NCBI RefSeq assembly: GCF_014638355.1 | Contig: NZ_BMFK01000001.1 | Span: 1,441,160-1,505,159, forward strand | Direction of reading: 5' to 3' | Length of the DNA: 64,000 nt | DNA from: Priestia taiwanensis | GTDB lineage: Bacteria > Bacillota > Bacilli > Bacillales > Bacillaceae_G | Shown here: positions 1 to 9,905 of the stretch, piece after piece | Layout of the letters: every line of letters begins with the position of its first letter | Position numbering within the stretch: the first letter of the stretch is position 1 | Made by a program: the position numbers and the translations under genes | The notes under the pieces: model-generated | The model's database searches: none | What the model saw: only the letters and a program-made list of their open reading frames with translations | Told to the model about the DNA's origin: nothing

Positions 1-188
1 AATGTATCTATGTATACGTGATTACGTGATAAAGCTTGGAACGTTAACGGTGTAACAAATTTTGTTGCAGACGTGCTCATCATTACTTTTACGTCAGCTC
101 CGCTTTGCACAAGTTTACTCGTTAATGCAGCTGCTTTAAAAACAGCAATTCCTCCAGTTACACAAAGTAATACTTTCTTTCCGTTCAC
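1..188 (-). CDS. coaBC: CoaBC, phosphopantothenoylcysteine synthetase/decarboxylase, N-terminal part
   Basis: Bifunctional enzyme of coenzyme A synthesis that joins cysteine to 4'-phosphopantothenate and decarboxylates the product. Only the first ~62 residues lie in the window; the gene runs off the left edge. The start of the flavoprotein decarboxylase domain is visible, with the VTGGIA loop at residues 10-15 followed by a helix rich in Ala and Lys. A GTG start at 188 is chosen because a GGGGG Shine-Dalgarno sits about 7 nt upstream. It lies downstream of rpoZ, as in other Bacillus, but a terminator (283-316) separates the two, so a promoter between 190 and 280 is likely. Identification is good despite truncation. 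Confidence 0.88.
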   Translation of the reverse strand, partial: MNGKKVLLCVTGGIAVFKAAALTSKLVQSGADVKVMMSTSATKFVTPLTFQALSRNHVYIDT

Positions 189-282
189 GTTGTTGCCCCC
201 TTCGGTCTAATCCATTCCTACTATCTATTTTAGTCCTAATCATAAAAAATCGAAACTTTAAATGTCGAAATTTTCCCCTTCT

Positions 283-316
283 AAAAAAAGGACAACCTAT
301 CAAAAATAGGTTGTCG
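283..316 (-). terminator. Rho-independent terminator after rpoZ
   Basis: On the minus strand a 9-bp stem GACAACCTA/TAGGTTGTC with a short loop is followed by a run of T. It ends the yicC-gmk-rpoZ transcript before coaBC. Confidence 0.85.
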
Positions 317-323
317 TTTCTTT

Positions 324-542
324 CTATTCATTATCGTTCGCTGAATCCAGACGACGGTAGTGAAGTAATCCTTCGTTAATTTCTTCTAACGCTTTTCCAA
401 CAAATTTATGAGATACTGGCTTTTCTACAACTGTGTCCGTTTTATCTTCTTGCATTTGACGTGCACGTTTTGCTGATACAGTTACTAACGTATATTTTGA
501 ATCTAACTTCTCCATTAATGAATCAATTGATGGATTTAACAT
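324..542 (-). CDS. rpoZ: RNA polymerase omega subunit
   Basis: Small subunit that helps RNA polymerase assembly and stability. The 72-residue product begins [13 protein letters not shown], carries the conserved helix SAKRARQM near residues 25-32 and ends with an acidic tail, as usual for Bacillus omega. The ATG at 542 is preferred over an in-frame TTG at 551 because GGAGG lies 9 nt before the ATG and directly abuts the TTG. It follows gmk by 1 nt, so the two genes are probably translationally coupled. Confidence 0.93.
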   Translation of the reverse strand: MLNPSIDSLMEKLDSKYTLVTVSAKRARQMQEDKTDTVVEKPVSHKFVGKALEEINEGLLHYRRLDSANDNE

Positions 543-543
543 C

Positions 544-1173
<630 letters not shown>

Positions 1174-1225
1174 CTACCCTTCACTCTTTAAAATCTAAAT
1201 GAGATGCTACTCATATGTAAACACA

Positions 1226-2101
1226 CTATTCAATATTTTGCACTTGCTCACGAATTTTTTCAAGATTATTTTTCATTTCAACTACATGTTTTGAAATATA
1301 TAAATCATTTGCCTTTGAACCAATCGTATTTATTTCACGATTCATTTCTTGAACAATGAACTCCAACTTCCTTCCAACCGGCTCATTCGCTTGAAGCGTT
1401 TCACGGAACTGTTCTAAATGACTGTCCATTCGAACAAGTTCTTCCGAAATATCACAACGATCTGCCACAATCGTAATTTCTGTTAAAATTCGTTGTTCAT
1501 CATATTCACTTAGCTGTAATTCTTGAAACTTCGCCAACAAGCGTTCTTTATAATTCTTCACAACATTTGGGATATGCGTATGGATTTCTAATAAAGAGTC
1601 TTGAATATTCGATAAACGAAGTATCAAATCTCTCTCCAATGACTCTCCTTCTTTTTCACGCATTCCTTTTAGCTGTTCTACCGCCTCTCGTACAACACGT
1701 AAGAGATTCAACACGAATGTTTCATCCTCTTTCTCTACATCAATTAACGATGTAACTTCTGGTAGCAGCATTAAATCTTTCGCAGTAATCGAATCATTCA
1801 AATGGAACATTTCTTTCGTCTGCTCAAGCATACCCATATATTGGCGCATTAACTCCCAATTTACTTGTAGCGTCGTCTCCTGTAGTCCTTGTCCCTCAAT
1901 TGTAATATTCATTTCAACACGACCACGATTAAGGACCTCTTGCACAATTTTTCGTACTTTGTCTTCATGCCTCATCATCGGGCGTGGCATTCGAATGTTC
2001 ATTTCTAAAAATCGATGATTGACCGTCTTTGCTTCAACGATCATTTGATATTGTTCTGTTTCAAATTCCGATCTTCCAAATCCTGTCATACTTACTATCA
2101 T
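1226..2101 (-). CDS. yicC: YicC family protein (B. subtilis YloC)
   Basis: Member of the YicC/YloC family; E. coli YicC has been described as an endoribonuclease, but the role in Bacillus is not settled. The 291-residue product starts MIVSMTGFGRSE, has the YicC-like N-terminal domain and the C-terminal DUF1732-type domain with EMNREINTIGSKAND near residue 260. The ATG at 2101 is chosen over an upstream start at 2146 because it gives the family's normal N-terminus and has a GGATGTG SD-like site. First gene of the yicC-gmk-rpoZ unit. Confidence 0.92.
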   Translation of the reverse strand: MIVSMTGFGRSEFETEQYQMIVEAKTVNHRFLEMNIRMPRPMMRHEDKVRKIVQEVLNRGRVEMNITIEGQGLQETTLQVNWELMRQYMGMLEQTKEMFHLNDSITAKDLMLLPEVTSLIDVEKEDETFVLNLLRVVREAVEQLKGMREKEGESLERDLILRLSNIQDSLLEIHTHIPNVVKNYKERLLAKFQELQLSEYDEQRILTEITIVADRCDISEELVRMDSHLEQFRETLQANEPVGRKLEFIVQEMNREINTIGSKANDLYISKHVVEMKNNLEKIREQVQNIE

Positions 2102-2159
2102 TTGATCACATCCACTGTCTTTTCTCAATCTTCTTAGCATTATCAAATAGTCGCTAAAT

Positions 2160-2195
2160 AAATTGAAAAGGTAATAGAGCTATCTCTACTACCTT
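2160..2195 (-). terminator. Terminator after corA-like gene
   Basis: A 12-bp stem AAGGTAGTAGAG/CTCTATTACCTT with one G-U pair and a 4-nt loop is followed by TTTTCAATTT on the minus strand. Confidence 0.7.
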
Positions 2196-2311
2196 AGCGA
2201 ATCCTTATTATAACATACTTCCTATCCAAAGTGAAACGTTAATCCACAAGAAAACTTTTCATTTAACAAGCGGTAACTCACACATTTCTTGCACGTATTA
2301 ACCACATCATT

Positions 2312-3250
2312 TTAGAAGTATTTCTTCTTCCAAAACACAATAGCCGTAACGCTTGATAATACAAATGCAAGCGATACTGTCATCACCCACGCAAAAGGTA
2401 TATCTTGAAACGGTAATTCTACATTCATTCCGTAGAAACTAAATACCATCGTCGGGAATGTTAACACAATTGTAAATGACGTCAAGAATTTCATTACAAT
2501 ATTCATGTTATTTGAAATAATTGACGCATATGCATCCATCATCCCACTTAAGATTGTACTATGAACTTCTGCCATCTCAATCGCCTGTTTATTCTCAATA
2601 ATAACATCTTCTAATAAATCTTGATCATCTTCATACATGCGCAAAATATTTTGACGCATCATCTTCTCCATGACAATCTTGTTCGATTTCAACGATGTAA
2701 TGAAATAGACCAAGCTCTTTTCAATACTCATCAACGCATATAATTGCTTATTTTTCATTGATTGATGAAGTTCTTTTTCAATTTCATCTGTTTGGCGATT
2801 CAATTGCTTTAAGTGACGTAAATAATAAGACGAAATAACATATAAAATTTGCAGGGCAAACCTTGTTTTCTTAAAAGTAAAGAAACTTCTTACTCTACCG
2901 TTTATAAATTCATGAAGAATTGGTGTATCTTTTAAACATACCGTAATGAAATAGTCATTTGTAATGATTACCCCTATCGGCATCGTTTCATAATAAGGTG
3001 TCTTAAATTCATCATATGTGACAATAGGAAAATCGACAATAATTAATAATTTATCATCATCTTTCTCAATACGAGAACGCTCATCATTATCTAGCGCATC
3101 TTTGATAAAGTCTAATGGAATTTGTAATTGTGTGGATACTTTTTTTATTTCTTCTTCTGTTGGAGCAATCATATTAATCCAACAATTCTTTGTCATCTCT
3201 TCTACTTGTTGTAATTTGCCGTCCCTATCTGTTAAGTAAAACTGCAACAT
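2312..3250 (-). CDS. CorA family divalent cation (Mg2+) transporter
   Basis: Predicted CorA-type channel for Mg2+ (possibly Co2+ or Ni2+) in the plasma membrane. The 312 residues are mostly a cytosolic alpha/beta and helical-stalk domain. The C-terminus has two membrane segments; the family signature YGMN lies after the first, near residue 274, and the protein ends in the basic tail KKKYF. The ATG at 3250 lies 7 nt from the SD AGAGGGGG; a GTG one codon upstream is too close. It is flanked by its own terminator and a 150-nt leader with unusual structure and a short open frame. It lies between yicC and the Ca2+ ATPase, whose homologues are neighbours in B. subtilis, so it was inserted here or retained from another arrangement. 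Confidence 0.9.
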   Translation of the reverse strand: MLQFYLTDRDGKLQQVEEMTKNCWINMIAPTEEEIKKVSTQLQIPLDFIKDALDNDERSRIEKDDDKLLIIVDFPIVTYDEFKTPYYETMPIGVIITNDYFITVCLKDTPILHEFINGRVRSFFTFKKTRFALQILYVISSYYLRHLKQLNRQTDEIEKELHQSMKNKQLYALMSIEKSLVYFITSLKSNKIVMEKMMRQNILRMYEDDQDLLEDVIIENKQAIEMAEVHSTILSGMMDAYASIISNNMNIVMKFLTSFTIVLTFPTMVFSFYGMNVELPFQDIPFAWVMTVSLAFVLSSVTAIVFWKKKYF

Positions 3251-3400
3251 CACGTAACCCCCTCTTCTTTAAAGAGAAGACCTACATTTATTCCTACCGT
3301 CGATAGGATGAACGAAGATAGTCCATAAAATCATGATCTTCTCATACCTACTACTCGGATCAGGTTCACTCGTACTCTGTCCATTCATTCCTATCAACTC
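3251..3400 (-). promoter_or_regulatory. Structured leader upstream of the corA-like gene
   Basis: On the minus strand, GTTGATAGG (5' end, about 3391-3399) can pair with CCTATCGAC (about 3299-3307) to make a 9-bp helix with one G-U pair enclosing about 80 nt, which itself contains GAAGAT/ATCTTC and GAGTAC/TACGAG-like stems. A second hairpin, TCTTCT-CTTTAA-AGAAGA, abuts the SD AGAGGGGG of the transporter. No known riboswitch class was recognised. It could be a cation-responsive leader. Confidence 0.4.
3269..3388 (-). CDS. Possible 39-codon leader peptide upstream of corA
   Basis: An ATG-started frame of 39 codons with a good SD (AAAAGGAG, 9 nt upstream) ends 18 nt before the corA start codon. 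The sequence begins MNGQSTSEPDPSSRYEK. It is hydrophilic, with three Pro and one Cys, and resembles no protein I know. Translation through its end would open the hairpin touching the corA SD, as expected of a leader peptide. The frame overlaps the predicted RNA helices, so it may equally be fortuitous. Confidence 0.28.
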   Translation of the reverse strand: MNGQSTSEPDPSSRYEKIMILWTIFVHPIDGRNKCRSSL

Positions 3401-3518
3401 CTTTTCCGTTACTTTTTAACTCACTCATTATATCTCTTTCATATTCTTTTGTACACGTGTATTTTCACATTGTTCTCCATGATATACAAAACATATAAAA
3501 AGGTTCCAGACAGAAAAC

Positions 3519-3556
3519 ATAAAAAGGGTAAAGTACACCATTGTACTATACCCTTT
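3519..3556 (-). terminator. Terminator after amino-acid permease
   Basis: The minus strand forms AAGGGTATAGTAC/GTACTTTACCCTT with a 4-nt loop, followed by TTTTATGTTTT. Confidence 0.8.
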
Positions 3557-3565
3557 CTTAATTAC

Positions 3566-4978
3566 TTATGCTCGTTTGCGCTCTTCTTCCTGTACTTTCG
3601 GTACAAGAACACTATGTTTCTTTGAATAACCAAAGTATACGACCACACCTAGTAATATCCAGATGCTAAAGTATAACCATGTAGAGCTAGGTAAATTAAT
3701 CATTAAAAACACACACGTTCCGATAGATACAATTGGTAAGAACGGAACGAGAGGTACACGGAAGCCTCTCTTTAAAGAAGGATGCGATTTTCGTAAAATA
3801 ATGACAGATAAGCCTACCATCGCAAACGTTAATAATGCACCAATATTCGCTAAATTTGCTAGGTCTTTCAAATCGATAAAACCAGCAACAAACGCTGCGA
3901 TAACCCCTGATAGCCAGGTCGTCATTGTTGGCGCTTCTGTTTTTGGATTAATAGACGCAAAAGCTTTCGGAAGTAATCCGTCACGTGCCATTGAGTAGAA
4001 TACACGAGTTGTTGCATAAATATATGCAAAAATAACGGCCATAATTCCAATGATTGCTCCAGCAGCAACTATCCCAGCAATTGCATCATGACCTACAGCA
4101 TGTAGTACATACGCCATCGCCTCCGGAACATTCAACTCTGTGTACGAAACCATTCCCGTCATTACTAAACATACAGCAACATAAATAACTGTGCATACCG
4201 CAAGTGAAGTAATAATCCCAATCGGTAAGTCGCGTTGTGGATTTTTCACTTCTTCTGCCGATGTCGACAATGCATCAAACCCTAAAAACGCAAAGAATAC
4301 AGCTGATGCACCAGCTAATACACCCTCCACTCCAAACGGCATAAATGGCGTCCAATTCTCTGGTTTCACATAAAATACTCCGACAACTAGGAATAAAAGA
4401 ATAACTCCAATTTTTACCGCTACCATCATATTATTAACGCGTTTACTTTCTTTTGTTCCTTTTGAAAGTAACCATGTAATAAATAAAATAATGACAACAG
4501 CAGGCAAGTTAATAAGCCCACCATTACTCGGTATATTCATTAGCTTGTCCGGGAGATAGATTCCGAATCCCTCAAGGAACCCCCCTAAATAAGCAGACCA
4601 ACCACCCGCAACTGCCGAAGTTGTTAACACGTACACAGATAACAATGTCCACCCCATTAAATGAGCAACGAACTCCCCAATTGTTATATACGTATAGGCG
4701 TAAGCACTTCCTGATACAGGTATTGTGGATGCAAACTCAGCATAACAAAGTGCTGCAAATCCACATACAATCGCTGCTAAAATAAAAGAAAGAATAACGG
4801 CCGGGCCAGCATCGCGTGCTGCAACAAGACCTGTTAATACAAGTACACCCGTTCCGATAACAGCTCCAATTCCCATTAACGTTAAATCCATTGCTCCTAA
4901 CGTCTTCGTTATTTTTTTCTTTTCCCCATTATTTTGTAGAAGTCCTTCTACTGATTTACGCCTAAATAGTTGACTCAT
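3566..4978 (-). CDS. APC-superfamily amino-acid permease (YfnA/CAT-like)
   Basis: Predicted proton-coupled amino-acid importer of the plasma membrane. The 470 residues form about 12 hydrophobic segments. The first carries the substrate-binding break GIGAVIGTGVLV (about residues 36-47), typical of the APC superfamily, and the long C-terminal part resembles the cationic-amino-acid-transporter branch to which B. subtilis YfnA belongs. Substrate cannot be read from sequence. SD AAGGAG lies upstream of the ATG. It is a monocistronic unit with its own terminator and probably its own promoter (5144-5172). Confidence 0.85.
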   Translation of the reverse strand: MSQLFRRKSVEGLLQNNGEKKKITKTLGAMDLTLMGIGAVIGTGVLVLTGLVAARDAGPAVILSFILAAIVCGFAALCYAEFASTIPVSGSAYAYTYITIGEFVAHLMGWTLLSVYVLTTSAVAGGWSAYLGGFLEGFGIYLPDKLMNIPSNGGLINLPAVVIILFITWLLSKGTKESKRVNNMMVAVKIGVILLFLVVGVFYVKPENWTPFMPFGVEGVLAGASAVFFAFLGFDALSTSAEEVKNPQRDLPIGIITSLAVCTVIYVAVCLVMTGMVSYTELNVPEAMAYVLHAVGHDAIAGIVAAGAIIGIMAVIFAYIYATTRVFYSMARDGLLPKAFASINPKTEAPTMTTWLSGVIAAFVAGFIDLKDLANLANIGALLTFAMVGLSVIILRKSHPSLKRGFRVPLVPFLPIVSIGTCVFLMINLPSSTWLYFSIWILLGVVVYFGYSKKHSVLVPKVQEEERKRA

Positions 4979-5253
4979 ACTACGACGGCTCCTTCCATGT
5001 TACGAGTAAATTTCTTTTCCTCACTATACGGCTTTTATACATATTGACATATGACGTCATACAACGGAATATCTGATGTAGTCATGTCTAAAATCACTAT
5101 ACATCTATTCTTCTTGTAAAGCGTTTCATATGTAGCACTTACTACTTTATTTTCAATTCGGACTTTTGTCAACACTCGTCTAACGTCAAATAAATTGTAT
5201 TATATTCCCATCTAATTATTTATATTTTTTCATCGTCACTGTATCCTTATACG
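4979..5253 (-). promoter_or_regulatory. Upstream region of the permease with a candidate sigma-A promoter
   Basis: About 275 nt without a gene. A candidate promoter on the minus strand has TTGACA (5172-5167), a 17-nt spacer and TAAAGT (5149-5144), leaving a leader of about 160 nt. I saw no T-box motif, riboswitch or terminator in the leader. Confidence 0.4.
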
Positions 5254-5291
5254 ACAAAAAAGCACGTCAGCAATTTTAACGCTAACGTGCT
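5254..5291 (-). terminator. Terminator after the calcium ATPase
   Basis: Minus-strand stem AGCACGTTAGC/GCTGACGTGCT with a short A/T loop, followed by TTTTTT. Confidence 0.88.
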
Positions 5292-5308
5292 CCATTCTTT
5301 CTATTATC

Positions 5309-7999
5309 TCATGCATTACGCTCTTCCTTTTTCTTTGAGAAAAGAGCACCTACTAATAGGAATGTAGGTAATGCTGCTAATCCACTAATTAACAACCAAT
5401 CTCTCGCTTTTATGGACACTGTGTTAAAGATTACTTGAAGTGGTGGGTAGTAAATAACTGCTAACATGACGCATGCTGAAATAATTACCGCCCCTACTAA
5501 ATAGATATTTTGGAATGGATTACGATGGAAAATAGAACGCTCACTACGGCAATCGAACACGATAATTAATTGAGAGAATACTAACGTCGCAAATGCAACT
5601 GTTTGTGCATATGTTAAATCATTTGGATTCTGATTATAGGTAATAACGAACGCTATTAACGTGACAATCCCAATCATAAATCCACGACTAATGATTTTCC
5701 AACCAAGACTTCTTGCAAAGATTCCTTCTTTTGGATTACGCGGCTTACGCTTCATTACATCCCCTTCTGGAGAATCAAGCCCGAGCGCCATTGCCGGTAA
5801 TCCATCCGTCACTAAGTTCACTAACAAAATTTGAATTGGTACGAGTGGTAACGGGAGAGTTAACATCAGCGCAAACAACATTACTAATATCTCTCCTACA
5901 TTCGATGCTAATAAGTAACGAATGAACTTCCGAATATTTTCGTAAATATTACGTCCTTCTTTAATCGCCGCTTTAATCGTCGCAAAATTGTCATCTAATA
6001 GTACCAGTGCCGATGCTTCTTTCGCTACATCCGTTCCAGAAATCCCCATCGAAATACCGATGTCCGCACTCTTAATAGCGGGGGCATCATTCACTCCATC
6101 TCCTGTCATCGCAACGATATGTCCCTTATTTTGAAACGCCTTCACAATTTTCAACTTATGTTCTGGCGATACACGAGCAAATACATACGTGTCATCCACT
6201 ACTCCCTCTAAGTCTTCAACACTCATATTAGTTAAATCATTTCCTTCTAATACACGTCCACCTTCTGGCAAAATACTTAACTGCTTTGCAATGGCTGTCG
6301 CCGTAATTTTATGATCTCCTGTAATCATCACTGTTTTAATCCCTGCTTCACGACACTCTTGCACAGCTTGTTTGACTTCAGGACGTGGCGGATCAATCAT
6401 CCCTTGAATACCGACAAACGTCAATTGATTTTCTGCATCTTTCTCCGTTACTGACCTAGCTGTTTGTGGGAGTGGTTTGTACGCAATTGCAATCGTACGT
6501 AACGCATTACTACCTAACGTGTGAATCGTTTCTTGAATACGGTCTTTGTATTCTTTCGTCATGACTCTTAACTGATCATTCCACAGCACACCATTACTAA
6601 TATTCAAAATAACATCAGGTGCTCCTTTTGTTACAACATACTTCTTCCCATTACGGTCTTTCACAATTACACTCATCATCTTTCTAGCTGAGTCAAATGG
6701 GAACTCATGAATTACTTCATATTGAGTAGCTAATGACTCTCTCGTAATTCCTGCTTTTCGTGCCGCAACGACAAGTGCTCCTTCCGTTGGATCACCGTCT
6801 AATATGAACTCTTTTTTTCGATTAATAATTTCTGTGTTATTACATAAATAACCGAATGTTAACATTTGATACAACGAACGGGAAGTCGTTGGATTAATTA
6901 CTTTATCTCCCTTAAAAAATTCACCAACAGGCTCGTATCCCTTCCCATTTACATTCCATAACTCGCCAGCTGACCAAACATGAGTTACCATCATTTTATT
7001 TTGTGTCATCGTTCCTGTTTTATCTGAACAAATAACGGACGCACACCCTAATGTCTCTACTGCTTGTAATTTTCGTACAATCGCTCGCTTTTTAATCATT
7101 CGCTGAACACCAAGAGATAGTGCCACTGTCACAATAGCTGGTAACCCTTCTGGAATTGCAGCCACTGCAAGCGATACTCCTGCTAAAAACATATGGTACA
7201 TATTATGACCTTGATAAATACCAAGTAAGACAACTAATGCAGTCAACCCTAAAGCAAGCACAATCAGAATTTTGCCGAGTTGCTCTAATTTTCGTTGAAG
7301 CGGCGTAATCATTACTTCAGCTGATTGTAGTAAATCTGCAATTTGCCCCATAGCAGTCTTCATACCAGTTGCCACAACAATTCCCATCCCTGAGCCACGT
7401 GTTACCATCGTACCCATAAAGGCCATGTTTTCTTGATCTCCTAAACCAATATGCGAACCATTTATCGCTTGTTCTTTCTTTTGAACCGGAACAGATTCCC
7501 CTGTGAGTGCAGATTCTTCTATGTACAAACTTGTTGCTTGAATAACACGAATATCCGCTCCAATCCGATCTCCACTGGAAAATTTAATAACATCCCCTAC
7601 AACAATGTCTTTCGAAGCGACTTTAATCCAGTTACCGTTACGTCTCACTGTCACTTGTGGTGCTGCAAATTCTTTCAATGCTTGCAACGATTTCTCCGCC
7701 CTCGTCTCTTGCACAAATCCTAAGATACCATTCAAAATAACAATTGCAACAATTGCAATGGCATCAACGTACTCTCCTAGCAGTCCAGAAATAATCGTTG
7801 CTCCAATTAACACTAATACCATGAAATCTTTGAATTGAGATAGGAACAACACAAGAGCAGACTGCTTGTTCGTTTCTTTCAATTCATTCTTCCCAAACTT
7901 CGCTTGCCTTGCTTTCACATCTCCTTCCGACAAACCAGTCGCTACACTCGTATTTACCCGTTCTTCTACTTGGTCACCTCTTAATTCATACCAGTTCAT
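5309..7999 (-). CDS. P-type Ca2+-transporting ATPase (PacL/YloB type)
   Basis: ATP-driven export of Ca2+ across the plasma membrane; the family is P2A (SERCA-like). The 896 residues show the N-terminal cation-ATPase domain, the actuator loop LTGES near residue 165, the ion-site helix AAIPEGLPA near 280, the phosphorylation motif DKTGTMT at about 326, and the hinge TGDGVNDAPA near 630. Six C-terminal hydrophobic segments complete the usual ten. Length and motif order are normal. B. subtilis YloB, the closest known gene, supports calcium handling and germination. SD GAGGTGAAGG precedes the ATG. It is divergent from rqcH, as the pair yloA/yloB is adjacent in B. subtilis. Confidence 0.93.
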   Translation of the reverse strand: MNWYELRGDQVEERVNTSVATGLSEGDVKARQAKFGKNELKETNKQSALVLFLSQFKDFMVLVLIGATIISGLLGEYVDAIAIVAIVILNGILGFVQETRAEKSLQALKEFAAPQVTVRRNGNWIKVASKDIVVGDVIKFSSGDRIGADIRVIQATSLYIEESALTGESVPVQKKEQAINGSHIGLGDQENMAFMGTMVTRGSGMGIVVATGMKTAMGQIADLLQSAEVMITPLQRKLEQLGKILIVLALGLTALVVLLGIYQGHNMYHMFLAGVSLAVAAIPEGLPAIVTVALSLGVQRMIKKRAIVRKLQAVETLGCASVICSDKTGTMTQNKMMVTHVWSAGELWNVNGKGYEPVGEFFKGDKVINPTTSRSLYQMLTFGYLCNNTEIINRKKEFILDGDPTEGALVVAARKAGITRESLATQYEVIHEFPFDSARKMMSVIVKDRNGKKYVVTKGAPDVILNISNGVLWNDQLRVMTKEYKDRIQETIHTLGSNALRTIAIAYKPLPQTARSVTEKDAENQLTFVGIQGMIDPPRPEVKQAVQECREAGIKTVMITGDHKITATAIAKQLSILPEGGRVLEGNDLTNMSVEDLEGVVDDTYVFARVSPEHKLKIVKAFQNKGHIVAMTGDGVNDAPAIKSADIGISMGISGTDVAKEASALVLLDDNFATIKAAIKEGRNIYENIRKFIRYLLASNVGEILVMLFALMLTLPLPLVPIQILLVNLVTDGLPAMALGLDSPEGDVMKRKPRNPKEGIFARSLGWKIISRGFMIGIVTLIAFVITYNQNPNDLTYAQTVAFATLVFSQLIIVFDCRSERSIFHRNPFQNIYLVGAVIISACVMLAVIYYPPLQVIFNTVSIKARDWLLISGLAALPTFLLVGALFSKKKEERNA

Positions 8000-8042
8000 T
8001 CCTTCACCTCATATCTAGATAACGTTGTCTACTGAAATACTA

Positions 8043-8071
8043 TTCAGACTCGTCCTAATTAATGCTATAAT
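8043..8071 (+). promoter_or_regulatory. Candidate sigma-A promoter of rqcH
   Basis: A perfect -10 TATAAT (8066-8071) preceded by TGC, an extended -10, has a weak -35 TTCAGA (8043-8048) at 17 nt. It is correctly placed for rqcH in the divergent intergenic region. Confidence 0.5.
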
Positions 8072-8159
8072 TAACAAAATAAGAAATGAGATAACGACTA
8101 TCACTTTCACCATTTGCTAGCCGTTTCACGAAATTCACATAGATAAAGGAAGTGTCTTT

Positions 8160-9866
8160 ATGTCCTTTGATGGATTATTTACACATGCAATGACAACTGA
8201 GCTCACAACAGCAATTGAAACTGGACGAATTTCAAAAATATATCAGCCATCTAAATATGAGATTCTCCTTCATATTCGTGCAAAAGGAAAAAATCACAAA
8301 CTCCTACTATGCGCACATCCAAGCTACGCACGAGTTCATCTTACGGAACACACATATGAGTCTCCTGCAACACCACCAATGTTTTGTATGTTATTACGCA
8401 AACATCTTGAAGGCGGTATTATTGAGGAAATATGCCAACTAGAGTTAGAACGCATTATTGAATTAAAAGTTCGTAGCAGAAATGAACTTGGTGACGAATC
8501 TTCTAAGCGTATCTTAATCGAAATTATGGGTCGCCATAGTAACATTCTCTTACTTGATGAAGAAGGTAAAATCCTCGATAGTTTGAAGCATCTCTCTCCC
8601 GCGGTCAATCGTCATCGTACCGTGTTACCAGGGTTCATGTACGTTGCACCACCAGCACAAAACAAACGTAATCCGCTTCTAGTAGAAAAAGAGGAAGATG
8701 TCATCATGCCACTCGATTTCCTTGCAGGAAAAATGGAGCAACAACTTGTACAAACATTCGCAGGTATTTCTCCAATTTTCGCAAAAGAAATTGTCGCAGA
8801 GGCAAAACTAGTGAACGAACGTACATTACCAAAAGCATTCTTTACGGCTGTTACACCGTTAAAAATAAACGAGATTACCGCTAATATGATCATTACCGAT
8901 GATAAAGAGTATTTCTATATGCTCCCTCTCTCTCACATCCAAGGGGAAAGAAAGACATTCGCTACATTAAGCGAACTACTAGATCGTTTCTTCTTCGGTA
9001 AAGCTGAACGAGATCGCGTCAAACAACAAACAAATGATCTAGAGAAATTCCTAGCAAATGAACTGGCGAAAAACAAAAAGAAGCAAAAGAAGTTGCAACA
9101 ATCACTCATTGATGCAGAAAAAGCCGATCGTTATCAACACCTTGGTGAATTAGTAACAGCAAATATTTATATGATGAAGCGCGGAGATAAACAAGTAGAA
9201 GTAATTGACTATTATGATGAGAATGGCGCAACTATTACCATCCCATTAAATCCGCTCAAATCACCTGCTGAAAATGCACAAAGCTACTTCCAAAAGTACC
9301 AAAAAGCAAAGAAATCTATTCTTCATATTCATGAACAATTAGAAAAAACAGCAGAAGAAATGATCTATATCGATAGCTTAATTCAACAAATGGAGGCCGC
9401 TTCTTCAAAAGATATTGAGGGAATTCGTGAAGAATTAGCTGAAGAGGGGTATATAAAAGCACGTATCGTTAAAAAGCAGAAGAAACAAACGAAGCCGATT
9501 TTAGATGAATACACATCAACAGATGGAACAACTATTTTAGTCGGAAAGAATAACAAACAAAATGAATACGTAACGAACAAGCTTGCAAGCCGGGACGACA
9601 TTTGGCTGCACACAAAAGACATACCAGGCTCCCACGTCGTTATTCGTACAAAAGAGCCGAGTGACAAGACATTACTTGAGGCTGCACATCTAGCTGCTTA
9701 TTTCAGTAAAAGTCGCAACTCTAGTTCTGTCCCAGTCGACTATACAGCCGTTCGTCATGTGAAAAAACCAAGCGGAGCAAAGCCCGGATTTGTGACGTAT
9801 ACGCACCAACAAACGATGTACGTGACGCCTAATGCCGATTTAGTATTACAGCTGTCAAAAAAATAA
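8160..9866 (+). CDS. rqcH: RqcH, ribosome quality-control factor (NFACT / fibronectin-binding A family)
   Basis: Bacterial Rqc2/NEMF homologue that binds stalled 50S subunits with peptidyl-tRNA and directs poly-alanine tailing of the nascent chain for degradation. The 568 residues show an N-terminal NFACT-N domain (1 to about 270), a helical coiled-coil middle rich in Lys, Glu and Gln (about 280-430), and the NFACT-R domain with DDIWLHTKDIPGSHVVIR near 480-497. Length matches B. subtilis YloA/RqcH. Older annotations call it a fibronectin-binding protein. It ends in a bidirectional terminator. Confidence 0.93.
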   Translation: MSFDGLFTHAMTTELTTAIETGRISKIYQPSKYEILLHIRAKGKNHKLLLCAHPSYARVHLTEHTYESPATPPMFCMLLRKHLEGGIIEEICQLELERIIELKVRSRNELGDESSKRILIEIMGRHSNILLLDEEGKILDSLKHLSPAVNRHRTVLPGFMYVAPPAQNKRNPLLVEKEEDVIMPLDFLAGKMEQQLVQTFAGISPIFAKEIVAEAKLVNERTLPKAFFTAVTPLKINEITANMIITDDKEYFYMLPLSHIQGERKTFATLSELLDRFFFGKAERDRVKQQTNDLEKFLANELAKNKKKQKKLQQSLIDAEKADRYQHLGELVTANIYMMKRGDKQVEVIDYYDENGATITIPLNPLKSPAENAQSYFQKYQKAKKSILHIHEQLEKTAEEMIYIDSLIQQMEAASSKDIEGIREELAEEGYIKARIVKKQKKQTKPILDEYTSTDGTTILVGKNNKQNEYVTNKLASRDDIWLHTKDIPGSHVVIRTKEPSDKTLLEAAHLAAYFSKSRNSSSVPVDYTAVRHVKKPSGAKPGFVTYTHQQTMYVTPNADLVLQLSKK

Positions 9867-9905
9867 AAAATATCCAGTCCGTCAGCTCGGACTGGATATT
9901 TTTTA
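9865..9905. terminator. Bidirectional terminator between rqcH and HD-GYP gene
   Basis: A stem ATATCCAGTCC/GGACTGGATAT is flanked by A-run and T-run, so it can terminate the convergent transcripts from both sides. Confidence 0.92.

Noticed and set aside
263-269. Perfect Spo0A-box string TGTCGAA upstream of coaBC
   Set aside because: A 7-mer is expected several times by chance in a 64-kb AT-rich window, and coaBC is a housekeeping gene; no promoter could be tied to it.
3358-3367. GAACCTGATC in the corA leader, resembling part of a TPP riboswitch
   Set aside because: The other conserved parts (the GGGGUGC/ACCC helix, CUGAGA and GCGUAGGGA elements) are absent and the gene is a cation transporter.
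5115-5128. cre-like sequence TGAAACGCTTTACA upstream of the amino-acid permease
   Set aside because: The central CG is shifted by one base from the CcpA consensus, so the match fails at the most conserved positions.
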